A stretch of 64,000 nucleotides of DNA, taken from an uncultured Kocuria sp. GTDB lineage: Bacteria > Actinomycetota > Actinomycetes > Actinomycetales > Micrococcaceae. The stretch lies in assembly GCF_947500125.1 (NCBI RefSeq), contig NZ_CANMRA010000002.1, positions 1-64,000 of the forward strand, read 5' to 3'. Position numbers and translations under genes: made by a program. The notes under the pieces are model-generated. The model was not told the DNA's origin. It worked only from the letters and a program-made list of their open reading frames with translations, and ran no database searches. Positions 28,165-36,416 of the stretch are shown here, one piece after another. Position 1 is the first letter of the stretch; every line of letters starts with the position of its first letter.

Positions 28165-28223
28165 TCAGGTACTTGGGTCACCGTAGGCGAGGAGTGAGCC
28201 GCCTCACAAGCGCGGCGCGGTCT

Positions 28224-28772
28224 CTACAATGCGGCCAGCAGGTCCTTCCACACCATGCGCCAGCGCGCGACGTCGTCGGCGGAGGCCAGCCCGGTGTGCG
28301 CGACGGCCACCGTGGCGCGGCCGCCGCCCTTGGCGCCGATGGTCGCGGCGACCCGGGTCCCGTCGGCGAGCCGCGCGCGCCAGTAGCGCCACTTCTCGGT
28401 GACGGCGGTGGTGGGCGGCTGCCGGAGCGCGACGCCGCCGACCTCCGTGCGCCCCGCCATGAGCTCGCTCCACCGGGCGAGCGCCTCGTCCGGGGTGCCG
28501 GACACCGTGCGGCTCGCGCCCGCCCCGAAGGTGCCGTCCCCGGACTGCCCGGGCCGGCGGGCCCCCGTGTGCTGCTCCCAGGCCACCGTGACGGACTGCG
28601 CCCACCACTCGTGGTTCTCGACCACGCCGTCCAGCTGCTCCGCGACGCGGCGGGCGAGCTCGGCGTGGCTCATCGTCCGGGCGCCGAGCTCCTCGAGCCG
28701 TGCCGTCCAGGTCTCCCACGGGATGCCGGTGGCCCGGGCGATCCCGGCCGTGCTGGCGCCGCGGGTGCCCAC
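28224..28772 (-). CDS. DUF4287 domain protein with SRPBCC-like C-terminal part
   Basis: This 182-residue protein opens with a DUF4287-type stretch (ATGIPWETWTARLEELGA, then MSHAELAR, and WWAQSVTVAWEQ with the typical GQSGDGTFGAGASRTV). The second half resembles an AHSA1-like SRPBCC fold (EKWRYWRARLADGTRVAATIGAKGGGRATVAVAHTGL). The molecular role is unknown. The GTG at 28772 starts 4 bases after the stop of the acidic protein upstream, so the two are probably co-translated. The assignment rests on remembered domain patterns. Confidence 0.75.
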   Translation of the reverse strand: MGTRGASTAGIARATGIPWETWTARLEELGARTMSHAELARRVAEQLDGVVENHEWWAQSVTVAWEQHTGARRPGQSGDGTFGAGASRTVSGTPDEALARWSELMAGRTEVGGVALRQPPTTAVTEKWRYWRARLADGTRVAATIGAKGGGRATVAVAHTGLASADDVARWRMVWKDLLAAL

Positions 28773-28776
28773 GGGC

Positions 28777-29016
28777 TCAGTCCGAGGTCGGCGGCCGGTA
28801 CCCGCCCTCGGCCGGGTCCTGGTCGTCCCCGCTGATCTCGTGGGCGGGTGTGCCGGCCTCGCGCACGCCGGAGACCTGCTGGCCCGCGTTCGTCTGTCCG
28901 GTGGGCATCGGCTCGTGGGCCATGTCCTCTGCGGGTGTGTCCGCGGCCGCGCCGATGTCCTCGGCCAGGTGCGGGTCGTCGGGGAGCTGGGCCCCGGAGC
29001 CGGAAGTGGTGTCCAT
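28777..29016 (-). CDS. small acidic hypothetical protein
   Basis: This 79-residue, very acidic and Gly/Ala/Pro-rich protein has no membrane segment and no recognised domain; it is probably disordered. It lies 4 bases upstream of the DUF4287 gene on the same strand and divergent from dps, with a 214-base gap that holds the dps promoter. Similar small acidic proteins near stress genes are common in Micrococcaceae, but no function can be given. Confidence 0.55.
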   Translation of the reverse strand: MDTTSGSGAQLPDDPHLAEDIGAAADTPAEDMAHEPMPTGQTNAGQQVSGVREAGTPAHEISGDDQDPAEGGYRPPTSD

Positions 29017-29113
29017 GGGTCCAGACAACCAGTGGCGCACGGACCTGGCAAGGACGGGCGTGACGGGTCCGGACGCGTCCTCGCGATATCGCGGACAGCG
29101 AATGGACAGGGTG

Positions 29114-29142
29114 CTGACAGTGGGTGGGGGGCGTGCCATAGT
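29114..29142 (+). promoter_or_regulatory. dps promoter
   Basis: CTGACA at 29114-29119 and CATAGT at 29137-29142 are separated by 17 bases, about 90 bases before the dps start. It is a good match to the actinobacterial housekeeping form. Confidence 0.55.
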
Positions 29143-29230
29143 GGACGGCAGAGGCCCGTTCCTGCGGGCCGCCCGAAGTTGTCGAGCTAGGCCGCCGCCC
29201 GGCGGCGGCCGGAAACGTGGAGACGAACCC

Positions 29231-29794
29231 ATGGCCACCCCGAACCAGCGCACCGCCCCCTACACCGTGCCCGGTCTGTCCACCGAGAACGGTCACGAGG
29301 TCGCCCAGACGCTCCAGCAGCGCCTGCACGCCCTCAACGACCTCCAGCTCACGCTCAAGCACGCCCACTGGAACGTGGTGGGCCCCAACTTCATCTCCGT
29401 CCACGAGATGCTGGACCCGCAGATCGAGCTCGTGCGCGGCTTCGTCGACGAGCTCGCCGAGCGCATGGCGACCATGGGCGTGGGCCCGTCCGGCCTGCCC
29501 GGCGACCTCGTCCAGGCCCGCACCTGGGACGACTACTCGGTCCACCGCGCCACCGGCGTGGAGCACCTCGCCGCCCTCGACCTCGTCTACAACGGCGTGA
29601 TCGAGGACCACCGCGACGCGATCCAGAAGGTCGGCGAGCTCGACCCCATCACCGAGGACATGCTCATCGGCCAGGTCAAGGAGCTCGAGCTCTTCCAGTG
29701 GTTCATGCGCGCGCACCTCGAGAACAGCGGCGGCGACCTCCAGCACGGCGGCGCCCGCACGGAGAAGGGCGCGGCGGAGTCCGCCGCGCAGTAG
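29231..29794 (+). CDS. dps: Dps-type DNA-protecting ferritin-like protein
   Basis: This 187-residue protein is a Dps mini-ferritin. The ferroxidase signature HAHWNVVGPNFISVHEMLDPQIE supplies the His, Asp and Glu ligands shared between subunits. Four-helix-bundle segments follow through FQWFMRAHLENSGG. It would store iron using H2O2 and shield DNA during starvation or oxidant stress. The Gly/Ala-rich C-terminal tail is short with few Lys, so strong DNA binding is uncertain. It has its own promoter; the nuclease-like gene begins 14 bases after its stop. Confidence 0.95.
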   Translation: MATPNQRTAPYTVPGLSTENGHEVAQTLQQRLHALNDLQLTLKHAHWNVVGPNFISVHEMLDPQIELVRGFVDELAERMATMGVGPSGLPGDLVQARTWDDYSVHRATGVEHLAALDLVYNGVIEDHRDAIQKVGELDPITEDMLIGQVKELELFQWFMRAHLENSGGDLQHGGARTEKGAAESAAQ

Positions 29795-29808
29795 TCCGAC
29801 CGGCGATC

Positions 29809-30645
29809 GTGGCACCCCACGCCCGCCCCGGCCCCGCCGACCCCCGTGGTCCGCGGGGCCGGGGCGCGTTCACGGCCATGACCTTCAACATCCGGCGTCC
29901 CATGGAGCGGTACCGCCGGGCGTCGCCGGACGCGTGGCTGACCCGGGCCCCGGCGGTGCAGGCGGTGCTCCGGGCCCACCGGCCGGAGCTGGCCGCGCTG
30001 CAGGAGGTGCTCCCGGGGCAGCTGCACCTGCTGCAGACGGCCCTGGGGCCGGACCACGTCCTGCTGGGCGGGGGCCGGGACGCCGCGGGCCGCGGGGAGC
30101 GCTGCCTGCTGGCCGTGGACACCGCGCGCTTCGGGATCGAGCGGTGGGAGCAGCGGTGGCTGTCCCCGCAGCCGGAGGTCCCGGGGTCGAAGTGGCCGGG
30201 GGACCTCTTCCCCCGCACCCTGGTGCTGGCCGAGCTCACGGACCGGCGCACGGGGGTGGCCTGGCGGGCGGCGGCCACCCATCTCGACCCGTGGCCGGAG
30301 CACGGCCGGCTGCGCCAGCTCGCCGCGCTGCAGGGCCTGCTCCTCGGCTGGGACGGGCCCCTGCTGCTCCTCGGGGACATGAACGCGGCCGCCGGGCGCT
30401 CCCGCACCTGGGACGCGGCGCTCGCCGGTGGGCTGCGGGACACCCTGCCCGCCGACGCCGCGGGAACCTTCCACCGCTACCGGGAGCCCCGTGCCGGGAC
30501 GCCGCGGCTGGACTGGATCCTGTACGGCGGACCGGTCCGCGTCCTCGACTCCCGCGTCCTGGTCGATCGCCCGCGCGGCGTCTGGGCCTCGGACCACTTT
30601 CCGGTGCTGGCCGAGCTCGAGCACGACGGCGGCCCCGCCTCCTGA
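29809..30645 (+). CDS. endonuclease/exonuclease/phosphatase family protein
   Basis: This 278-residue EEP-fold hydrolase shows MTFNIRR at the first strand, the catalytic Glu in LAALQEV, THLDPWPEHGRLRQL, GDMNA, and the C-terminal LDWIL and SDHFPVL motifs. It could cleave phosphodiesters in nucleic acid, inositol phosphates or sphingolipids. GTG 29809 is used, but ATG 29878, just before the fold, would give 255 residues; neither has a clear binding site. A second family member lies at 40164. Confidence 0.85.
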   Translation: MAPHARPGPADPRGPRGRGAFTAMTFNIRRPMERYRRASPDAWLTRAPAVQAVLRAHRPELAALQEVLPGQLHLLQTALGPDHVLLGGGRDAAGRGERCLLAVDTARFGIERWEQRWLSPQPEVPGSKWPGDLFPRTLVLAELTDRRTGVAWRAAATHLDPWPEHGRLRQLAALQGLLLGWDGPLLLLGDMNAAAGRSRTWDAALAGGLRDTLPADAAGTFHRYREPRAGTPRLDWILYGGPVRVLDSRVLVDRPRGVWASDHFPVLAELEHDGGPAS

Positions 30646-30659
30646 GGGCGGGGCCGCCG
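30627..30659. terminator. bidirectional terminator overlapping a stop codon
   Basis: CGGCGGCCCCGCC at 30627-30639 pairs with GGCGGGGCCGCCG at 30647-30659. The loop contains the TGA stop of the EEP gene. It lies between that gene and the convergent DASS carrier. Confidence 0.75.
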
Positions 30660-30675
30660 GGAGGGCGCGGGCGGG

Positions 30676-32304
30676 TCAGTACACGATGCCGAACACCCAC
30701 ACCCCGAGGGTCATCGTCACGAGGGTGATCAGCCCGACGCCGACGATGTTCAGCCACACGCCGCCCTTGATCATCTGGCCGATCGTCACGTACCCGGAGC
30801 CGAACGCGATGGCGTTGGGCGGGGTGGCCACCGGCAGCATGAACGCGCAGGTCGCCGCCAGGGCCACGGGGATGGCCAGCAGCATCGGGTCCAGGTCCAG
30901 GCCGAGGGCCACGCCCCCGGCGACCGGCAGGAACGTGGCCGCCGTGGCCGTGTTGCTGGTGAGCTCGGTCAGGAAGATGACACCGGCGGCCACGACGAGG
31001 ACCAGGACCAGGACGGGCACGGCGCCCAGCCCCTCGACCTGGGCGCCGATCCACTCGGTGAGCCCGGAGTCCGAGAACTGGGAGGACAGGGCCAGGCCGC
31101 CGCCGAACAGGAGCAGCACGCCCCAGGGCAGCTTGACCGCGGACTCCCAGTCCAGCAGCCGGACCCCGCGCTGGGCGCCGGCGGGGAGCAGGAACAGCAG
31201 CAGCCCCACGACCATGGCGATGCCGGCGTCGCTGATCGGCGGGGAGTCGAAGATCACGGGCACGAACACCCAGCTGAACGCCGCCAGCGCGAAGATGGCC
31301 AGCACGAGCTTCTCACCGGTCGACATGGGCCCGAGCTTGTGCAGCTCGTTGTTGATCAGCTTCCGGCCGCCGGGGATCTCGTCGATCTCCGGCTTGAACA
31401 GCACCTTGGTGAGCAGGAACCAGGCGATCGCGAGCATGACCACGGACAGCGGCACCCCCACGAGCATCCACTGCCCGAAGCCCACGGTGATGTCGTGCGA
31501 CTCCTGGAGATAGCCGACCATCAGGGTGTTCGGCGGGGTGCCGATGATCGTGCCGAGGGAGCCGATCGACGCGGCGTAGGCGATGCCGAGCATCAGCGCG
31601 GTGCCGAAGTTCGAGGCGATGACGGCCTCCTTCACCTTCGCGCTCTGGGGGTCGGCGCCTTCCAGGTCGGTGTCGGCGACGCCGGCCTCGGCGGCGGCGT
31701 CGTTCATCAGGTTGGGCAGCAGCAGCAGGACGGACACGCCGATGGGGATCATCATGACGGCCGTGGCGGTGTTGGACACCCACATGCTGAGGAAGCCGGT
31801 CGCGACCATGAAGCCGGCCACCATCTGGGCCGGCTTGGTGCCCATGACCCGCACGGTGCGCAGGGCGATCCTGCGGTGCAGGTTCCAGCGCTGCATGGCC
31901 AGGGCCAGGAGGAACCCGCCCATGAAGAGGAAGATGATGTTGCTCCCGTAGGAGGCGCCGACGTCGTCGACGGCGACGTCCGGCGCGAGCACCGGGAAGA
32001 TGATCAGCGGCAGCAGGGCGGTGGCCGGGATCGGGATGGCCTCCGTCATCCACCACACGCCCATGAGCCCGGCGGTCGCGGCCGTGAGCCTGGCGTGCTG
32101 GGCCAGGTCCGGGGGCATGAGGACGTAGATGAGCAGGGCCAGGACCAGGCCCGCGAGGAGCCCGCCCCACTTGATCCGGTGCGTCTTGGCGTGCTCCGCA
32201 GGGGCCTGCTCGCCCGGCGACCGGTGGTCGACCTCCTGCGTGTGGTGGGGTTCCGGGTGGTCGCCCTCCAGGCGGGACCCCGGGACGGATGGCGTGCTGC
32301 CCAT
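30676..32304 (-). CDS. DASS family (SLC13) dicarboxylate/anion symporter
   Basis: This 542-residue polytopic protein has about 11-13 helices after a ~45-residue hydrophilic N terminus. The paired signature motifs of the family are present: SNTATAVMMIP and TPPNTLM in the first half, and SNTATAATFLPV and TPPNAIAFG in the second. It would import C4-dicarboxylates or similar anions with Na+. GGAGGAG precedes the ATG. It starts 38 bases after the last ABC transporter gene on the same strand, so read-through from that operon is plausible. Confidence 0.93.
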   Translation of the reverse strand: MGSTPSVPGSRLEGDHPEPHHTQEVDHRSPGEQAPAEHAKTHRIKWGGLLAGLVLALLIYVLMPPDLAQHARLTAATAGLMGVWWMTEAIPIPATALLPLIIFPVLAPDVAVDDVGASYGSNIIFLFMGGFLLALAMQRWNLHRRIALRTVRVMGTKPAQMVAGFMVATGFLSMWVSNTATAVMMIPIGVSVLLLLPNLMNDAAAEAGVADTDLEGADPQSAKVKEAVIASNFGTALMLGIAYAASIGSLGTIIGTPPNTLMVGYLQESHDITVGFGQWMLVGVPLSVVMLAIAWFLLTKVLFKPEIDEIPGGRKLINNELHKLGPMSTGEKLVLAIFALAAFSWVFVPVIFDSPPISDAGIAMVVGLLLFLLPAGAQRGVRLLDWESAVKLPWGVLLLFGGGLALSSQFSDSGLTEWIGAQVEGLGAVPVLVLVLVVAAGVIFLTELTSNTATAATFLPVAGGVALGLDLDPMLLAIPVALAATCAFMLPVATPPNAIAFGSGYVTIGQMIKGGVWLNIVGVGLITLVTMTLGVWVFGIVY

Positions 32305-32342
32305 GTCTCCTCCAGATGTGTTCGTGGTGGCTGCGCTGTGAC

Positions 32343-33461
32343 TCACGTTCCGGCGGAGCGGCCGGCCCACGGCGCGGTGCGCCCGGGACCCGCGCGGGTC
32401 TCCGCCGCGGGAGAGGCTCCGCGGGTGGCGGCCTGCACCACCGGCAACCGGATGCAGGCGGCGAGGTGCTCCCGGGAGGCTCCACGGCGTGCCGGGGCGG
32501 CGCTGCCCGGCCCCGGACCGGGTGGGGGAACGGGCGGCGGGACGGTCTCCGCGCACTCGTCGGCCGCCCACGGGCACCTGGTGCGGAAGACGCACCCGGA
32601 GGGCGGGTCGAGGGGGGAGGGCACCTCGCCCTCGAGCGGGGCGGTCCGGCGCCGCCGCTCCGCCACGGGGTCGGCGGACGGGGCGGAGGCCATCAACGCC
32701 TTGGTGTAGGGGTGGGCGGGGGCGTCGAAGAGGTCCCGGACGTCCCCGTCCTCCATGAGCCGGCCGAGGTACATCACGAGGACGTGGTCGCTCATGTGCT
32801 CCACGACGGCGAGGTCGTGGGCGATGAACAGGTACGTGAGCCCCAGCTCGCCCTGCAGCCGGTTGAGCAGGTTCATGATCTGCGCCTGGACGGAGACGTC
32901 CAGGGAGGCGGTCGCCTCGTCGAGGATGATCAGGTCCGGCTCGCCCGCGAGCGCCCGGGCGATGGACACGCGCTGGCGCTGCCCGCCCGAGAGCTCGTGC
33001 GGGTACCGGTCCAGGAAGCGCCGGGAGAGGCCCACGAGCTCGAACAGCTCCGCCACCCGGCGGCGGCGCCCCTCCTTGTCCCCGCCGAGGCCGTGCACCT
33101 CGAGGGGCTCCGCCACGGCGCGGGAGACGTGCTGGCGGGGGTCCAGGGACGCGAACGGGTCCTGGAACACCATGGCGATCCGCCGGCGCAGGGCCTTGAG
33201 CTCCCGGCCCCGCACCGAGGTGATGTCCTCGCCGTCGAGCAGCACGGTCCCTGCGCTGGGCTCCACCAGGTGCATCAGCGCGTTGGCCACCGTGGACTTG
33301 CCGGAGCCGGACTCGCCGACCAGGGACACCGTCTGTCCCCGGTGGACGTCGAAGTCGATCCCCGCCACCGCCTGCACCGCGCCCTTGCCGCGGTCGGTGG
33401 TGACGGGGAAGCGGACCTGCAGGTCCCGCACGCTGAGCAGCGGCCGGTGGTCGTCGGTCAT
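32343..33461 (-). CDS. peptide ABC transporter ATP-binding protein (DppF-like)
   Basis: This 372-residue ABC ATPase has Walker A GESGSGKST, signature LSGGQRQRV, Walker B LIILDEATASLD and the H-loop IAHDLAVV. A C-terminal oligopeptide/dipeptide domain with Cys motifs (GCVFRTRCP and LAAC) follows. It is the second ATPase of the importer and overlaps the first by ATGA. The last ~75 residues are a Pro/Gly/Ala-rich extension absent from typical DppF. Confidence 0.93.
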   Translation of the reverse strand: MTDDHRPLLSVRDLQVRFPVTTDRGKGAVQAVAGIDFDVHRGQTVSLVGESGSGKSTVANALMHLVEPSAGTVLLDGEDITSVRGRELKALRRRIAMVFQDPFASLDPRQHVSRAVAEPLEVHGLGGDKEGRRRRVAELFELVGLSRRFLDRYPHELSGGQRQRVSIARALAGEPDLIILDEATASLDVSVQAQIMNLLNRLQGELGLTYLFIAHDLAVVEHMSDHVLVMYLGRLMEDGDVRDLFDAPAHPYTKALMASAPSADPVAERRRRTAPLEGEVPSPLDPPSGCVFRTRCPWAADECAETVPPPVPPPGPGPGSAAPARRGASREHLAACIRLPVVQAATRGASPAAETRAGPGRTAPWAGRSAGT

Positions 33462-34495
33462 CGGGTGCCTCCTCGCCGGTCGGTGCCGTCCGCGTCGCCG
33501 CCGTTGAAGGTGCGGACCACGTGCTCCGGTCCCACCGGGGTCTCCGGCGGGCGCTCGGTCTCGCAGCGGGGGTCCCCGCGGACGGGGCAGCGGTCCCAGA
33601 ACAGGCAGCCTTGGGGCAGGTGCTTGGGGTCCGGCGGGCTGCCGGGGATCACGGCGAGCTCGCCCTTGCCGTGGGCCGTCTGCGGCCGGGCGGCCATGAG
33701 GCCCCGGGTGTAGGGGTGGCGGGGATCGGTGAAGAGCTCCTCGAGGGGGGCGGACTCCACGATCTGCCCGCCGTAGAGCACGGCCACCCGGTCCGCGATG
33801 CCCGAGACCACGCCGAGGTCGTGGCTGATCCAGATCACGCTCATGCCGCGGGACTCCTGCAGCTCCTTGACCCGCTCGAGGATCTGGGCCTGCGTGGTGA
33901 CGTCGAGCGCGGTGGTGGGCTCGTCCGCCACGAGCAGCTCCGGGTCGCAGGCCAGGGCCACGGCGATCATCACGCGCTGCTTCATCCCGCCCGAGAGCTG
34001 GTGGGGGTAGGAGGAGAGGCGGGACGGCGGGTCGGGGATGCCGACCGCCTCGAGCAGCTCGAGCGCCCGGCGCCGGGCGTCGCGGCGGGTGAGGCCGAGG
34101 TGGAAGCGCGGTGCCTCCGTGAGCTGCTGCTCCACGGTCAGCACCGGGTTCAGGGACGTGGAGGGGTCCTGGAAGATGAAGCCCACCCGCCTGCCGTGCA
34201 CGCCGCGCAGCTGCCGGGGATCCATCGTCACGATGTCCTGACCGTCCAGCAGGGACTGCCCGCTCACCCGGGCGGGCGGGGAGTCGATCAGGCCGGTGGC
34301 CGCGAGCACCGTCATGGACTTGCCGGACCCGGACTCGCCCACGATGCCCAGGGTTCCGCCCCGGGGGACGGAGAAGGACACGCCGTTGACGATCTCCGCG
34401 GGGCCGATCCGGACGGCGAGGTCCCGCACGTCGAGCAGCACGTCCCCGTCGGAGGACGCCGGGGCGGTGGGGCGGCGGGGCTCGGTCGTGCGCAT
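33458..34495 (-). CDS. peptide ABC transporter ATP-binding protein (DppD-like)
   Basis: This 345-residue ATPase partners the DppF-like subunit. Walker A GESGSGKSM, signature LSGGMKQRV, Walker B LLVADEPTTALD and a C-terminal GCLFWDRCP Cys motif are all present. The start ATG shares one base with the stop of the permease gene upstream (TGATG), implying translational coupling. Confidence 0.93.
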   Translation of the reverse strand: MRTTEPRRPTAPASSDGDVLLDVRDLAVRIGPAEIVNGVSFSVPRGGTLGIVGESGSGKSMTVLAATGLIDSPPARVSGQSLLDGQDIVTMDPRQLRGVHGRRVGFIFQDPSTSLNPVLTVEQQLTEAPRFHLGLTRRDARRRALELLEAVGIPDPPSRLSSYPHQLSGGMKQRVMIAVALACDPELLVADEPTTALDVTTQAQILERVKELQESRGMSVIWISHDLGVVSGIADRVAVLYGGQIVESAPLEELFTDPRHPYTRGLMAARPQTAHGKGELAVIPGSPPDPKHLPQGCLFWDRCPVRGDPRCETERPPETPVGPEHVVRTFNGGDADGTDRRGGTR

Positions 34496-35463
34496 CAGGC
34501 GCTCCTGCGGATCTCGTCGGCGGTCCGCTGGCGCGGGTCGAGGACGTCGCGCATGCCGTCGCCCACCAGGTTGAACGCCAGCACGGTGAGGAAGATGGCC
34601 AGGCCCGGGAACACGCTCATCCACCAGGCGTCGTAGATGAAGGCCTGGGCGTCGTAGAGCATCCGTCCCCACGAGGGCTCGGGCGGCTGCACGCCCAGCC
34701 CCAGGAAGGACAGCGCGGCCTCGGAGAGGATCGCGAAGGCCAGCGAGAGGGAGGTCTGGACGGTGATGGGTCCCATGATGTTGGGCAGCACGTGGCGGCG
34801 CAGGATGAGCCCGTCGGACGCCCCGACGGCCTGGGAGGCCTTGACGTAGAGCTCCTCGCGCACGGCGAGCGTGGAGGCCCGCGTGATGCGGGCGAAGATG
34901 GGCGTGTAGACCACCCCGATCGCGATCATCGCCGTGGTCAGCCCGGGGCCCAGGACGGCGACGATGGCCATGGCCAGCAGCAGGATGGGGAACGCGAAGA
35001 GCACGTCCGCGCTGCGCATGATGACCGTGTCCGGCCAGCCGCCGAAGAAGCCGGCCACGAGACCCAGGGCCACCCCGACCACCAGGGCGATGCCCACGGC
35101 CACGAGGCCCACGGTCAGGGAGATCCGGGCGGAGAGCACCACGCGGGAGAACACGTCCCGGCCCAGCTCGTCGGTGCCGAACAGGTGCGCGCCCGAGGGC
35201 GGCTGCAGGGCGTTGACCACGTCGATGTCGTTCGCCCCGTACGGGGCGATCCAGCGTCCGAGCACGGCGAGCAGGACCACGAGGACGAGGATGACCAGGC
35301 CGGCGGCCGTGACCTTGTTCGAGACCAGCATCCGCAGGGTGCCGGTGCGGCTGACCTCCTCCGGGGTCTCCGCCGGCTCGGCGGGCCCCGGGACGGGCCC
35401 GGTGCGGCCGTCCCCGGCGCCCGGGGCGAGGCGGTCGGAGGAGGGCGTCTCGGGGCTGCTCAT
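34495..35463 (-). CDS. peptide ABC transporter permease (DppC-like)
   Basis: This 322-residue permease has a hydrophilic N-terminal ~50 residues and about six helices. DppC marks are HLFGTDELGRDVFSR near the N terminus and the EAA loop VKASQAVGASDGLILRRHVLPN. The ATG overlaps the DppB stop (ATGA). Confidence 0.93.
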   Translation of the reverse strand: MSSPETPSSDRLAPGAGDGRTGPVPGPAEPAETPEEVSRTGTLRMLVSNKVTAAGLVILVLVVLLAVLGRWIAPYGANDIDVVNALQPPSGAHLFGTDELGRDVFSRVVLSARISLTVGLVAVGIALVVGVALGLVAGFFGGWPDTVIMRSADVLFAFPILLLAMAIVAVLGPGLTTAMIAIGVVYTPIFARITRASTLAVREELYVKASQAVGASDGLILRRHVLPNIMGPITVQTSLSLAFAILSEAALSFLGLGVQPPEPSWGRMLYDAQAFIYDAWWMSVFPGLAIFLTVLAFNLVGDGMRDVLDPRQRTADEIRRSA

Positions 35464-36416
35464 GACACACGGATCCTCGGGTCGACGACGGCGTACAGGA
35501 TGTCCACCAGCAGGTTGATCAGCAGGAAGATGAGGGCGATCAGCAGCACGGTGCCCTGCACCACCGGGTAGTCGCGGGCCGCGACGGCGTCGAAGACCAG
35601 CCGACCCAGACCGGGCCACGCGAAGACCACCTCGATGACGATGAGGCCCCCGAGCATCGTGGCGGCCTGGACGCCGGCCACCGTGAGGATCGGGACGAGC
35701 GCGTTGCGCATCACGTGCCGGCCGATCACTGTGCGGCGGGGCAGGCCCTTGGACCGGGCCGTGCGCACGTAGTGGGAGCCGACGACGTCGAGCACCGCGG
35801 AGCGGACGTAGCGGGTCATGATGGACCCGGAGACCACGCCGACGGCGAGCCCCGGCAGGATCACCCGCTGGAGCCAGCCCCACGGGTCCTCGGTGAAGGG
35901 CACGTACCCGGACGGCGGCAGCAGCCCCAGCATCGTCGAGAAGACGATGATCAGGAGCAGGCCGAGCCAGAAGTCGGGGACCGAGACGCCGAACTGGCTC
36001 ACGGCCCGGATCCCGCCGTCCGCCGCGGAGCCGCGGCGCAGGGCGGCCCAGGTGCCGAGGGGGAACGCGATGAGCAGCGCGATCGTGATGCCGGCGAGGC
36101 CGAGGGACACCGTGGCCGGCAGCCGGTCCAGCAGGATGAGGGTCACGGGCTCGCCGCTGCGGAAGCTCACCCCGAGGTTCCCGGTGAGGGCGTTGCCGAT
36201 GTAGGCGAAGAACTGCACGAGCAGGGGCCGGTCCAGCCCGGAGGCCTCCCGCAGGGCGTCGTAGGACTCCTGGGTGAAGCGGGTGCCGAGGGCCACCCGC
36301 ACGGGGTCGCCGGGGACGAGCTGGAGGAGGGCGAAGACCACGACCAGCACGCCGAACAGCACCACCACGGTGTGCAGCAGGCGCTTGACGAGAAATCTCA
36401 GGAGCGGGCTGCTCAT
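35460..36416 (-). CDS. peptide ABC transporter permease (DppB-like)
   Basis: This 318-residue permease opens with the family start LLRFLVKRLLHTVVVLFGV and the periplasmic LVPGDPVRVALG. The EAA loop VRTARSKGLPRRTVIGRHVMRN and five to six helices complete it. It forms the channel with the DppC-like subunit. The ATG overlaps the binding-protein stop (ATGA). Confidence 0.93.
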   Translation of the reverse strand: MSSPLLRFLVKRLLHTVVVLFGVLVVVFALLQLVPGDPVRVALGTRFTQESYDALREASGLDRPLLVQFFAYIGNALTGNLGVSFRSGEPVTLILLDRLPATVSLGLAGITIALLIAFPLGTWAALRRGSAADGGIRAVSQFGVSVPDFWLGLLLIIVFSTMLGLLPPSGYVPFTEDPWGWLQRVILPGLAVGVVSGSIMTRYVRSAVLDVVGSHYVRTARSKGLPRRTVIGRHVMRNALVPILTVAGVQAATMLGGLIVIEVVFAWPGLGRLVFDAVAARDYPVVQGTVLLIALIFLLINLLVDILYAVVDPRIRVS

